DNA of 64,000 bases from Flavobacterium sharifuzzamanii (GTDB lineage Bacteria; Bacteroidota; Bacteroidia; Flavobacteriales; Flavobacteriaceae). A program made the position numbers and the translations under genes. The stretch is from the NCBI RefSeq assembly GCF_003254585.1, contig NZ_QJGZ01000032.1, positions 1 to 64,000 of the forward strand, in the 5' to 3' direction. Under the pieces are notes generated by a model, which was not told where the DNA came from, searched no databases, and saw only the letters and a list, made by a program, of their open reading frames with translations. This document shows, in pieces, positions 53,379 through 62,180 of the stretch; position 1 is the first letter of the stretch, and each line of letters begins with the position of its first letter.

Positions 53379-53761
53379 TGAATAGAACTGTAGATTTTCT
53401 AAAGTATTTTGCTCCCTTTTCGATAATATTGTTTCTGATACAATTTTTCATAATGCATTCATTGTCTGAAAGAATTGTGTTTTTTTATCCAGCATGGAGT
53501 ATCTATTTGTTTAATGTTATTACCACTATTCTTATATATAGTGTCCTTATATATATAAACAAGAATTTTTCCGCTTACACAGGATTTACTTTTCTTGGCC
53601 TCAGCTTTTTCAAAATGATGGTTGCAGTTGTTTTTTTAATCCCTTTAATAAAAGCGGATGTAAAAGATCCAATAATTGACTTGGGTGCGTTTTTTATTCC
53701 ATATTTTTTGTTTTTAGTTTTTGAAGTATATTTTGCAATTAGACTTATAAACAAAGGCTAA
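53378..53761 (+). CDS. AtpI-like/DUF6168-type four-TM protein
   Basis: A 127-residue protein with four hydrophobic helices (about 10-27, 38-58, 68-90 and 100-120). Its position between AtpZ and atpB and the topology resemble subunit I of ATP synthase, and flavobacterial versions are often placed in DUF6168. No catalytic motif is evident. It is coupled to the previous gene and followed by a 133-bp gap with a promoter, so atpB is probably transcribed separately as well. Confidence 0.7.
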   Translation: MNRTVDFLKYFAPFSIILFLIQFFIMHSLSERIVFFYPAWSIYLFNVITTILIYSVLIYINKNFSAYTGFTFLGLSFFKMMVAVVFLIPLIKADVKDPIIDLGAFFIPYFLFLVFEVYFAIRLINKG

Positions 53762-53845
53762 TAGCTTCATTTTTAACAATATCGTAATTTAAAGTTGTAT
53801 TAATAAAAATTCTGTAGATATATTTTCAGTTTTAAATTAAAAATG

Positions 53846-53853
53846 TACCTTTG
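53846..53853 (+). promoter_or_regulatory. Promoter -7 element of the atpBEFHAG operon
   Basis: TACCTTTG is a full TAnnTTTG match, 41 bp before the atpB ATG. A TTTTC at 53823-53827 lies 18 bp upstream and may act as the -33 element. Confidence 0.65.
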
Positions 53854-53894
53854 CAAAAAATTTTTGAAACCTAAATTTAGATACAGTTTTAATA

Positions 53895-55070
53895 ATGATA
53901 ATTTCAAACAAACCAGTCCAGTACTTATTAGTTGGCTTATTAGCACTTACTTCGTCGATAAATTTCGCAGCAACATCTGTGGACAGTGTTTCGGTAGAAC
54001 ACAAAAATGTTGAAGCAATAGAGGAAAGCCATGCAGAAACAAGTGCTCATGGAGAAACTGTTGGTCATAAAATCGAAGAGGAGTTTAATGCTAGTGAATT
54101 AATCAATTCTCATATTGGAGATGCTCACGATTTTCATATTGCTGACTGGAATGGTCATCCAATATCTTTTAGTCTTCCAGTTATTTTGTGGACTAAAAAT
54201 GGTTTAGAGATTTTTTCATCTGCAAAATTTCACCACGATAATTCAGGAGAACATGTAGTTGATATTAACGGTCAAAAATTTGTTCGTTATAAAGAAATAA
54301 TTTTTTACGCTGACAAGTTCGAAGGATTGTCACAAGATGTTAAAGATAATGGAGCTTTTGCTTTCGATGCAAGACCTTTAGATTTCTCGATTACGAAAAA
54401 TGTTTTCTCAATGTTAATGTCTGCAATAATTTTGTTTCTTATGTTTTTTGCAGTAGCAAGATCATACAAGAAAAATGACAAAGCACCAAAAGGATTGGCT
54501 GGATTTTTAGAGCCACTTGTAACTTTTGTAAGAGATGAAATTGCGATTCCTAATATAGGTACAAAAAAGTATGCTAAGTACATGCCATATCTTTTAACTA
54601 TATTTTTCTTTATTTGGATTAATAACCTTATTGGATTGATTCCATTCTTCCCATTTAGTTCAAACTTAACAGGAAATATTTATTTTACGTTTGTAATGGC
54701 ATTCATAACTTTTGTAGTTACTACTTTAAGTGGAAATAAATCTTATTGGGGTCATATTTTTAACACGCCAGGAGTTCCTGTGTGGTTGGCACCAATTATG
54801 ATTCCTGTGGAACTTATTGGAATGCTTACTAAGCCATTTGCATTAATGATTCGTTTATTTGCAAATATTACTGCTGGGCACATTATTATTTTAAGTTTAG
54901 TTTCTTTAATATTTATATTTAAAACAGTTGCAATTGGACCTGTATCAGGAGCATTTGTATTATTTATGAGTGTTTTAGAGATGTTAGTTGCTGCTTTGCA
55001 AGCGTATGTATTTACATTGCTTTCAGCATTATTTATCGGTCAGGCTGTTGAAGAGCACGATCATCATTAA
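53895..55070 (+). CDS. atpB: ATP synthase F0 subunit a
   Basis: Subunit a forms the proton half-channels next to the c-ring. The essential Arg320 lies in the helix ALMIRLFANITAGHIII. The protein is 391 residues, much longer than the usual 250-270. The extra ~150 N-terminal residues include a signal-like start (LLVGLLALTSSINFAATS) and a His/Glu/Asp-rich segment (HAETSAHGETVGHKIEEEF) predicted to be periplasmic. Long N-termini occur in Bacteroidota. First gene of the operon. Confidence 0.95.
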   Translation: MIISNKPVQYLLVGLLALTSSINFAATSVDSVSVEHKNVEAIEESHAETSAHGETVGHKIEEEFNASELINSHIGDAHDFHIADWNGHPISFSLPVILWTKNGLEIFSSAKFHHDNSGEHVVDINGQKFVRYKEIIFYADKFEGLSQDVKDNGAFAFDARPLDFSITKNVFSMLMSAIILFLMFFAVARSYKKNDKAPKGLAGFLEPLVTFVRDEIAIPNIGTKKYAKYMPYLLTIFFFIWINNLIGLIPFFPFSSNLTGNIYFTFVMAFITFVVTTLSGNKSYWGHIFNTPGVPVWLAPIMIPVELIGMLTKPFALMIRLFANITAGHIIILSLVSLIFIFKTVAIGPVSGAFVLFMSVLEMLVAALQAYVFTLLSALFIGQAVEEHDHH

Positions 55071-55092
55071 TCAGAGTTTTTTTAATTATTAA

Positions 55093-55311
<219 letters not shown>

Positions 55312-55320
55312 TTAAAACTT

Positions 55321-55358
55321 AAAACTTCCTGCAGCGGTTGGCTTCAGGAAGTTTTTTT
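55321..55358 (+). terminator. Internal terminator-like hairpin between atpE and atpF
   Basis: AAAACTTCCTG (55321-55331) pairs with CAGGAAGTTTT (55345-55355) around a GC-rich 13-nt loop, and seven T residues follow (55352-55358). It looks like a complete rho-independent terminator inside the operon and may cause partial termination or 3'-end protection of the atpBE message. Confidence 0.8.
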
Positions 55359-55396
55359 AAAAAAAAACGACAAACAATTTTTAAACATATAATGTT

Positions 55397-55888
55397 ATGC
55401 AATTAACTTCACCAGAAAGTTTAATTTTTTGGACAACAATTATCTTTATTGTTTTCTTTATTCTTTTAGCAAAATTTGCTTGGAAACCAATTTTAGGTGC
55501 TGTAAAAAGCCGTGAGGAATCTATCAATAATGCTTTAGCTTCAGCAGAAGCTGCTCGCAGAGAGATGGAAAATTTAACTGCAGATAATGAGCGTATTTTA
55601 AAAGAAGCTCGTGCAGAACGTGATGCTATGTTGAAAGAAGCTCGTGAAATGAGAGAGCAAATTATTGCTGATTCTAAAAACGATGCGCAAGAGCAAGGTC
55701 AAAAATTAATAGAGCAAGCTAAAGCAGCTATCGAAAGTGAAAAAAATGCAGCAATGGCAGAATTGAAATCTCAAGTTTCTTCTCTATCATTGAGTATTGC
55801 TGAAAAATTATTGAAAGAAGAATTATCTAACAAAGAATCTCAAACTAAATTGGTTGAGAAAATGTTAGGTGATGTAAAGTTAAACTAA
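55397..55888 (+). CDS. atpF: ATP synthase F0 subunit b
   Basis: The peripheral stalk subunit, 163 residues. One N-terminal membrane helix (LIFWTTIIFIVFFILLAKFA) is followed by WKPILGAVKSREESINNALA and a long coiled coil (REMENLTADNERILKEAR), as in all b subunits. It is downstream of the atpE hairpin and 4 bp upstream of atpH. Confidence 0.95.
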   Translation: MQLTSPESLIFWTTIIFIVFFILLAKFAWKPILGAVKSREESINNALASAEAARREMENLTADNERILKEARAERDAMLKEAREMREQIIADSKNDAQEQGQKLIEQAKAAIESEKNAAMAELKSQVSSLSLSIAEKLLKEELSNKESQTKLVEKMLGDVKLN

Positions 55889-55892
55889 GATT

Positions 55893-56426
55893 ATGGCAAG
55901 TACAAGAGCAGCAATTCGTTATGCAAAAGCAATTCTAGACTTAGCAAACTCTAAAGGTGTTGCCGAAGCTGTAAATAACGATATGAAAACAATTGCATCA
56001 GCAATTGAAAATAATTCGGAATTGAGTGCATTTATTCAAAACCAAACTACAAGAGTTGAGGTTAAAGAAAGTGCTCTTTTAGAAGTTTTCGCAAACGTAA
56101 ATGATGTAACTAAAGGTTTATTTCATTTATTATTTGAAAACAAAAGATTTGAAATTCTAGCGGCAATTGCAATAGAATACAATAAATTATTTGATGAAAG
56201 TAACGGAGTTGAAACTGCAAAAGTTACAACTGCTATTCCAATGGACGCTGCTTTGGAAGCTAAAGTTTTAGCAAAAGTTGCAACTTTATCGGATAAAAAA
56301 ATTACGATTGAAAATATAGTAGATCCTTCAATTATTGGTGGATTTATTTTAAGAATAGGTGACAAGCAATACAATGCTTCTGTTGCAAACAGATTACAAG
56401 TATTAAAAAGAGAGTTAAGTAATTAG
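55893..56426 (+). CDS. atpH: ATP synthase F1 subunit delta
   Basis: The stalk subunit linking F1 to subunit b, 177 residues. It starts with STRAAIRYAKAILDLANSKG (the RYAKALxxLA motif of the helical N-terminal domain) and ends with DPSIIGGFILRIGDKQYNAS, the conserved GGxxLRIGD segment of the C-terminal domain. It lies 4 bp after atpF. Confidence 0.95.
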   Translation: MASTRAAIRYAKAILDLANSKGVAEAVNNDMKTIASAIENNSELSAFIQNQTTRVEVKESALLEVFANVNDVTKGLFHLLFENKRFEILAAIAIEYNKLFDESNGVETAKVTTAIPMDAALEAKVLAKVATLSDKKITIENIVDPSIIGGFILRIGDKQYNASVANRLQVLKRELSN

Positions 56427-56465
56427 TTTTTATAACACAAAAAAGTGTCTAAATTATAAATTAAG

Positions 56466-58043
56466 ATGGCGGAAATCAAACCTGCTGAAATTTCAGCAAT
56501 ATTAAGAAAGCAAGTAGAAGGTTTTGAATCTGGTGCTACGCTAGAGGAAGTAGGAACAGTACTTCAAGTTGGAGACGGTATTGCTCGTGTTTACGGGCTA
56601 TCTAATGTACAATATGGTGAGTTAGTGGAATTCGAGAACGGTATGGAAGGTATCGTATTGAATCTTGAAGAGGATAATGTTGGAGTTGTATTATTAGGGC
56701 CATCAACTGGACTTAAAGAAGGATCTACTGCAAAAAGAACTCAACGTATTGCTTCTCTTAAAGTAGGTGAGCAAATGGTAGGACGTGTGGTTAACACTCT
56801 TGGTTTTCCAATTGATGGAAAAGGACCAATTGAAGGAACTTTATACGAAATGCCATTGGAAAGAAAAGCACCTGGTGTTATCTTCCGTCAACCAGTAACT
56901 GAGCCATTACAAACAGGAGTAAAAGCGGTTGATGCTATGATCCCAGTTGGTCGTGGACAGCGTGAGCTTGTTATTGGTGACCGTCAAACAGGTAAATCAA
57001 CTGTTTGTATCGATACAATCTTAAATCAAAAAGAATTTTACGATGCAGGAAAACCTGTATTCTGTATATATGTTGCAATTGGACAAAAAGCTTCAACTGT
57101 AGCAGGAATCGCAAAAATGTTAGAAGAAAAAGGAGCAATGGCTTATACAGTTATCGTTGCTGCTAACGCTTCTGATCCAGCTCCAATGCAAGTTTATGCT
57201 CCATTCGCGGGTGCTGCTATTGGAGAGTACTTCAGAGATTCTGGTCGTCCAGCTCTTATCGTTTACGATGATTTATCTAAACAAGCTGTTGCTTACCGTG
57301 AGGTTTCTCTTTTATTAAGAAGACCACCGGGACGTGAGGCTTACCCTGGAGACGTTTTCTACTTACACTCTCGTTTATTAGAGCGTGCTTGTAAAGTAAT
57401 CGCTGATGATGGTATTGCTAAAGGAATGAACGATTTACCAGATTCTATCAAATCTATCGTAAAAGGTGGTGGTTCATTAACTGCATTACCAATTATCGAA
57501 ACTCAAGCTGGTGACGTTTCTGCATATATTCCAACAAACGTAATCTCTATTACAGATGGTCAGATTTTCCTTGATGGAGATTTGTTCAACTCTGGGGTTC
57601 GTCCTGCAATTAACGTAGGTATCTCTGTATCTCGTGTTGGAGGTAATGCTCAAATTAAATCAATGAAGAAAGTTTCTGGAACTTTAAAATTAGACCAAGC
57701 TCAATTCCGTGAATTAGAAGCTTTCGCTAAATTTGGTTCTGACTTAGATTCAGTTACTTTAAACGTAATTGAAAAAGGTAAAAGAAACGTTGAGATCTTG
57801 AAACAAGGTTTAAATGATCCTTATACAGTTGAAAACCAAGTAGCTATTATCTATGCTGGTTCTAAAAACTTATTAAGAAATGTTCCTGTTAATAAAGTAA
57901 AAGAATTCGAAGCTGATTTCTTAGCGTACTTAAACAGCAAACATAAAGATACACTTAACGCTTTGAAAGCTGGAAAATTAGATGACACTATTACTGACGT
58001 TATCGAGAAAGCAGCAAAAGAAGTTTCAGCAAAATATAACTAA
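56466..58043 (+). CDS. atpA: ATP synthase F1 subunit alpha
   Basis: The non-catalytic nucleotide-binding subunit, 525 residues. The P-loop is GDRQTGKST (171-179), and [30 protein letters not shown] contains the conserved Walker B region and the alpha-specific arginine-rich stretch. [14 protein letters not shown] is the N-terminal barrel. Sequence is strongly conserved. It follows atpH by 39 bp, and an unusual long hairpin follows its stop. Confidence 0.97.
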   Translation: MAEIKPAEISAILRKQVEGFESGATLEEVGTVLQVGDGIARVYGLSNVQYGELVEFENGMEGIVLNLEEDNVGVVLLGPSTGLKEGSTAKRTQRIASLKVGEQMVGRVVNTLGFPIDGKGPIEGTLYEMPLERKAPGVIFRQPVTEPLQTGVKAVDAMIPVGRGQRELVIGDRQTGKSTVCIDTILNQKEFYDAGKPVFCIYVAIGQKASTVAGIAKMLEEKGAMAYTVIVAANASDPAPMQVYAPFAGAAIGEYFRDSGRPALIVYDDLSKQAVAYREVSLLLRRPPGREAYPGDVFYLHSRLLERACKVIADDGIAKGMNDLPDSIKSIVKGGGSLTALPIIETQAGDVSAYIPTNVISITDGQIFLDGDLFNSGVRPAINVGISVSRVGGNAQIKSMKKVSGTLKLDQAQFRELEAFAKFGSDLDSVTLNVIEKGKRNVEILKQGLNDPYTVENQVAIIYAGSKNLLRNVPVNKVKEFEADFLAYLNSKHKDTLNALKAGKLDDTITDVIEKAAKEVSAKYN

Positions 58044-58046
58044 TAA

Positions 58047-58113
58047 GACAATTGGTAAATTAGATAATTAGAAAATGCAATCATTATTCTAATTATCTAA
58101 TTTCAAAATTGTC
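58047..58113. repeat. Long inverted repeat between atpA and atpG
   Basis: AAATTAGATAATTAGAA (58057-58073) is perfectly complementary to 58087-58103, and GACAATT (58047-58053) with AATTGTC (58107-58113) extend the stem after a 3-nt mismatch. The transcript would form a 24-bp stem between two operon genes. No T run follows, so it is not an obvious terminator. Confidence 0.85.
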
Positions 58114-58131
58114 ACATTTTCTAATTAATAG

Positions 58132-58992
58132 ATGGCAAATTTAAAGGAAATCCGTAATAGAATTACTTCCGTTTCATCGACGATGCAGATTACATCGGCT
58201 ATGAAAATGGTTTCTGCTGCAAAGCTGAAGAAAGCACAAGATGCAATCACTGCAATGCGTCCTTATGCCGAGAAATTAACGGAGTTATTGCAAGATCTTT
58301 CTGCTACACTAGAAGGTGAAATAGGAGGAGATTACACTACACAACGTGAAGTAAAAAAAGTATTGTTAGTTGCTGTAACTTCAAACAGAGGTTTATGTGG
58401 AGCTTTCAATTCGAATATTATTAAAGAGATTAAAAATCGTACTGATTTTTATGCTGGAAAGCAAGTTGACGTTTTTGCCATTGGTAAAAAAGGTGGTGAT
58501 GCTTTGATTAAAACGCATAAAATTCATGGTCATCATAATGCAATTTTTGATAATTTGACATTTGAAAATGTTGCTGGAATTGCAGATGATTTAACACAAA
58601 AGTTTTTAACTGGAGAATACGACAGAATTGAGTTAGTTTACAATCAGTTTAAAAACGCTGCAACTCAGATTGTTCAAGTAGAGCAGTTTTTACCGTTAGC
58701 ACCTATTAATACTGATGCAGCAGCTGCTTCTGGAGATTATATTTTTGAACCAGGAAAAGAAGAAATTGTATTGGCTTTGATTCCGAAGTCTTTAAAAACA
58801 CAATTATACAAAGGTATCCGCGATTCATTCGCTTCTGAGCATGGAGCACGTATGACTGCAATGCACAAAGCAACAGATAACGCAACAGCTTTAAGAAACC
58901 AATTGAAATTAACTTATAACAAAGCTCGTCAAGCTGCGATTACAAGTGAGATTTTGGAAATTGTTGGTGGAGCTGAAGCTTTAAACGGATAA
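58132..58992 (+). CDS. atpG: ATP synthase F1 subunit gamma
   Basis: The rotor shaft subunit, 286 residues. The N-terminal helix is NLKEIRNRITSVSSTMQITSAMKMVSAAKL and the C-terminal helix is ASEHGARMTAMHKATDNATALRNQL, both conserved parts of the coiled-coil shaft. SNRGLCGAFNSNI is the signature of the globular domain. Last gene of the operon, with a strong terminator behind it. The beta and epsilon genes (atpD, atpC) do not follow and must lie elsewhere. Confidence 0.96.
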   Translation: MANLKEIRNRITSVSSTMQITSAMKMVSAAKLKKAQDAITAMRPYAEKLTELLQDLSATLEGEIGGDYTTQREVKKVLLVAVTSNRGLCGAFNSNIIKEIKNRTDFYAGKQVDVFAIGKKGGDALIKTHKIHGHHNAIFDNLTFENVAGIADDLTQKFLTGEYDRIELVYNQFKNAATQIVQVEQFLPLAPINTDAAAASGDYIFEPGKEEIVLALIPKSLKTQLYKGIRDSFASEHGARMTAMHKATDNATALRNQLKLTYNKARQAAITSEILEIVGGAEALNG

Positions 58993-59010
58993 TCTATTCC
59001 ATAATAGATA

Positions 59011-59044
59011 AAAGAAAAGCCAGCGTTAGCTGGCTTTTCTTTTA
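59011..59044 (+). terminator. Terminator of the ATP synthase operon
   Basis: AAAGAAAAGCCAGC pairs with GCTGGCTTTTCTTT around GTTA, with a T-rich tail. It lies 19 bp after atpG. Confidence 0.9.
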
Positions 59045-59073
59045 TTGGAAGTTTTATTCTTTTTTAAAAATAC

Positions 59074-59134
59074 TTTTATAAAATGGTGATTCTCAAATTA
59101 TAGTTAAGTTGAGAATCACTACCATTTTATAAAA
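59074..59134. repeat. Bulged long inverted repeat downstream of atpG
   Basis: The arm 59074-59096 (TTTTATAAAATGGTGATTCT...) pairs with 59109-59134 across a 12-nt loop, with one 3-nt bulge. Neither end has a T run, so this is distinct from the atpG terminator. Confidence 0.8.
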
Positions 59135-59144
59135 ATAGACAGAT

Positions 59145-59420
59145 AACTCTGTGTGCTTTGTCTTTCATGGGAACAAACTAGCTTTATTAATCCCAGTGCT
59201 CTGTTTTTTAAGGGTTACAATACAGCAGAATCAATCCCTTGTGCTTTGTCTTTTATGGGAACAAACAAGCTTTATCAGTCCCAGTGCTCTGTTTTTATTA
59301 GGGTTACAATACAGCTGAATCAATCCCTTATGCTTTGTCTTTTATGGGAACAAACAAGCTTTATTAGTCCCAGTGCTTCTTTTTTTAAAGGGTTGTATCT
59401 AGCTTTCTCATTCCCTTTGT
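59145..59420. repeat. Array of six GGG-N20-CCC units, about 44 bp apart
   Basis: Units run 59169-59194, 59212-59238, 59257-59282, 59301-59327, 59346-59371 and 59390-59415, starting 43-45 bp apart. Each is GGG plus 20-21 bp plus CCC, followed by a T-rich linker such as AGTGCTCTGTTTTT. Odd and even units form two subfamilies, so the array is really ~89-bp repeats of two hairpin-capable halves. A reading frame through it is only the repeat translated and is not counted as a gene. Confidence 0.85.
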
Positions 59421-59649
59421 AACAAATTTAGTTAAAGACTGTAAAAAAAATGTTACATAATTTTTAACTTAATTTTATATATTTCACATGTTCTGTTAAA
59501 AAAACGTGTTATAATTAGCTAAAGATAAGTATTTTAAGATTACTTTGTACAATAATTCTTCTTTTTTTGTTAAAATTTTTTTTCAAAGTTTAATTCCTCT
59601 CGGCTTATCTTATATTTTAAGTATTTTTGAATTTCTATTCTTTTAAACA
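59421..59649. other. Leader region before the acetyltransferase gene
   Basis: AT-rich, no gene. TTACTTTG at about 59540 is one base from a -7 element. No repeat or structured RNA was recognised. Confidence 0.5.
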
Positions 59650-60096
59650 ATGGCCTTACAAATAAAAGAGCTTACTACCATTGATGATATGGTGACTCAA
59701 ATAAGTACGATTCGATTTTTATATCCAAACATATCTCTTGAAAAATACAAAGCATTTCTTTCCGAAATGTTACCGCATAATTATATTCAGATTGCAGTTT
59801 TTGAAGATGATAATTGTCTTGGCTTAACAGGTTGCTGGTCGGCTACAAAACTTTGGACAGGAAAATATCTTGAGATAGATAATTTTGTTGTTAATCCAGA
59901 ATACAGATCTAAAGGAATCGGTAAAATACTTACCGATTATGTAGATAAAAAAGCTCTCGAGTTAAATTGCAGCAGTATCGTTTTGGATGCATTTACAGGA
60001 AATTTTGGGGCTCATAGATTTTATTATAATCAGGGTTATGCGCCAAGAGGATTTCATTTTGTGAAAATTTTGGATGAAAAAAAATTGACGGTCTAA
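59650..60096 (+). CDS. GNAT-family N-acetyltransferase
   Basis: A 148-residue GNAT fold acetyltransferase using acetyl-CoA. The pyrophosphate-binding loop is EYRSKGIGKILTDYV, after the strand YLEIDNFVVNP. CSSIVLDAFTGNFGAHRFYYNQGY is the C-terminal part with the conserved Tyr. The substrate (small molecule or protein) is unknown. It is separated from the following flippase by a promoter, so it is not clearly in that operon. Confidence 0.88.
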   Translation: MALQIKELTTIDDMVTQISTIRFLYPNISLEKYKAFLSEMLPHNYIQIAVFEDDNCLGLTGCWSATKLWTGKYLEIDNFVVNPEYRSKGIGKILTDYVDKKALELNCSSIVLDAFTGNFGAHRFYYNQGYAPRGFHFVKILDEKKLTV

Positions 60097-60156
60097 AAAC
60101 AATCAGAAGTTTTCTTTATTGCACCAACAAAAACATTATTAAACAAAAGAAATGGT

Positions 60157-60164
60157 TATTTTTG
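60157..60164 (+). promoter_or_regulatory. -7 element of the flippase-dut operon
   Basis: TATTTTTG matches TAnnTTTG and lies 27 bp upstream of the TTG start. The -33 element is not clear. Confidence 0.5.
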
Positions 60165-60191
60165 TCTTACAAACATTATTAGAATTATATT

Positions 60192-61652
60192 TTGGGATTA
60201 TATAAAAATCTATTCAAGCAAACGGCAATTTACGGACTGGCTACAGTTTTACCAAGAATGCTGAGTTTTTTATTAGTGAGATTATATACAGGAATTTTGC
60301 CTACAGCAGAGTATGGCGAAGTTTCGATCGTATTGTCTTGGATGGTTTTCTTTAATGTGGTTCTTTCGTACGGAATGGAAACTGCGTTTTTTAGATTTTA
60401 CAGTGCAGAAGAGGATAAGAAAAATGTAATCGCAACATCTACCATTTCAATATTTTGGACCTCTATAATTTTTCTTTTCGCAGGCTTAATCTTTAGAAAT
60501 ACATTAGCAAACTTAGCGGAAGTAGATGTTCAGTATATTACCTATACAATTTGGATTTTAGTTTTAGACGCATTAGTCTTAATCCCATTTTCTAAACTTA
60601 GGGCAAATCAGAGACCAATGGTTTATGCGGCTATTAAGATTGGAAATGTTGTGATAAACTTATTGCTAAATATATTTTTCTTAATGTATCTTCCAAAGTT
60701 AGCAGAGGCAAATCCGAATTCTATTTGGGATAATTTATATGTTCAAAACTTCCAGATTGCTTATATTTTCATTGCAAACCTTTTGGCAAGTTTGGCGACG
60801 TTTATTGTGCTTTCTCCAAATTATCTTTCGCTTGGACGAAAATTTGATCCTGTTCTATGGAAAAAAATGATGAAATATGGGCTTCCAATTTTGGTTGCCG
60901 GTTTGGCTTTTGCTGTCAACGAACACTTCGATAAAATTCTATTAGGATATCTGCTTCCAGAAAACTTGGCAAAATCTGAAGTTGGTGCTTATTCCGCTTG
61001 TTACAAACTGGGATTATTCATGGTTCTTTTTGCAACCGCTTTTAGATTAGGAATCGAACCGTTCTTTTTTAGTCATGCCAAAAATGAAAACGCACCGCAG
61101 ACTTATGCCGTTATTACCAAATATTTCGTGATTTTAGGATCATTGATTTTATTAGGTGTAATTGTTTTTGCTGATGTTTTAAAATACCTATTATTAGATA
61201 ACAAATCCTATTGGGAAGCCATGAAAGTTGTCCCGCTAATTATTTTAGCAAATTTTTTCCTTGGTATTTATAATAATTTATCGGTTTGGTATAAGTTGAC
61301 CGATAAAACAAAAATTGGAGCATACATATCTATTGTAGGTGCCATTGTTACTTTGATTTTAAATTATCTTTTAATTCCAAAATATAGCTATTATGGTTCT
61401 GCAATTGCAACCATATCAGCTTACGGAAGTATGATGCTTATTTCTTATGTTTTAGGAAATAAATATTATCCGATTCCTTATGACATGAACAAAATTGGTG
61501 CTTATTTAGGTGTTTCAATAGTATTTTCAATTATCTCATTTTACGGATTTAGGGAAAAATATTATGTTGGAATTCCGCTTCTTTTAATCTTTATGTATAT
61601 GGTTTACCATTTTGAAAAAGATACTATTAAAGGAATAATGAAAAGGAAATAA
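60192..61652 (+). CDS. Polysaccharide flippase (MATE/MOP family), TTG start
   Basis: A 486-residue membrane protein with about 14 helices in the MOP exporter family. Conserved beginnings are LFKQTAIYGLATVLPRMLSF and VRLYTGILPTAEYGEVSIV, both typical of flavobacterial lipopolysaccharide/O-antigen flippases. The in-frame stop at 60180 leaves only TTG at 60192 before the conserved helix, so it is taken as the start. It heads a conserved-looking run with dut, a sugar nucleotidyltransferase and a TPR gene. Confidence 0.87.
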   Translation: MGLYKNLFKQTAIYGLATVLPRMLSFLLVRLYTGILPTAEYGEVSIVLSWMVFFNVVLSYGMETAFFRFYSAEEDKKNVIATSTISIFWTSIIFLFAGLIFRNTLANLAEVDVQYITYTIWILVLDALVLIPFSKLRANQRPMVYAAIKIGNVVINLLLNIFFLMYLPKLAEANPNSIWDNLYVQNFQIAYIFIANLLASLATFIVLSPNYLSLGRKFDPVLWKKMMKYGLPILVAGLAFAVNEHFDKILLGYLLPENLAKSEVGAYSACYKLGLFMVLFATAFRLGIEPFFFSHAKNENAPQTYAVITKYFVILGSLILLGVIVFADVLKYLLLDNKSYWEAMKVVPLIILANFFLGIYNNLSVWYKLTDKTKIGAYISIVGAIVTLILNYLLIPKYSYYGSAIATISAYGSMMLISYVLGNKYYPIPYDMNKIGAYLGVSIVFSIISFYGFREKYYVGIPLLLIFMYMVYHFEKDTIKGIMKRK

Positions 61653-61679
61653 GACGGTTTACAAAATTATATTCAAAAA

Positions 61680-62114
61680 ATGAAAATTCAAATTATCAAT
61701 AAATCACAGCACGATTTACCGAATTACGAAACGATTGCTTCTGCAGGAATGGATCTGCGTGCCAATATTATAGAACCTATTACGTTAAAACCTTTAGAAA
61801 GAACAATTGTAAAAACAGGACTTTTTATTGAATTACCAATTGGTTATGAAGCACAAGTAAGACCAAGAAGCGGTCTGGCAGCAAAAAAAGGAATAACCGT
61901 TTTAAATTCGCCAGGAACTGTTGATGCAGATTACAGAGGAGAAATCGGAGTAATTTTAGTAAATTTATCTAATGACGATTTTGTAATCGAAAATGGAGAG
62001 CGAATTGCACAGCTGATTATTGCAAAACACGAAAGAGCAGAGTGGATAGAAGTTGAAACACTTACTGAAACATCAAGAGGTGAAGGAGGCTTTGGAAGCA
62101 CTGGAGTAAAATAG
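61680..62114 (+). CDS. dut: dUTP diphosphatase
   Basis: Dut hydrolyses dUTP to dUMP and pyrophosphate, keeping uracil out of DNA. The five trimeric-dUTPase motifs are present: [49 protein letters not shown] and the C-terminal [10 protein letters not shown]. The 144-residue length is normal. It lies 27 bp after the flippase gene and is probably co-transcribed. Confidence 0.96.
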   Translation: MKIQIINKSQHDLPNYETIASAGMDLRANIIEPITLKPLERTIVKTGLFIELPIGYEAQVRPRSGLAAKKGITVLNSPGTVDADYRGEIGVILVNLSNDDFVIENGERIAQLIIAKHERAEWIEVETLTETSRGEGGFGSTGVK

Positions 62115-62180
62115 TAGAAAAAACAAAGACCAAACCCAATGAAGATTTTGATAGATCTTCCCATAAAATCAAATTAAAGA

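Noticed and set aside
59145..59420. CRISPR array
   Set aside because: Repeats are not constant, spacers are not unique, units alternate in two types and no cas gene is present.
59153..59422. 89-codon frame through the 44-bp array
   Set aside because: It is the repeat translated, with Cys/Ser/Phe-rich repetition and no leader or family resemblance.
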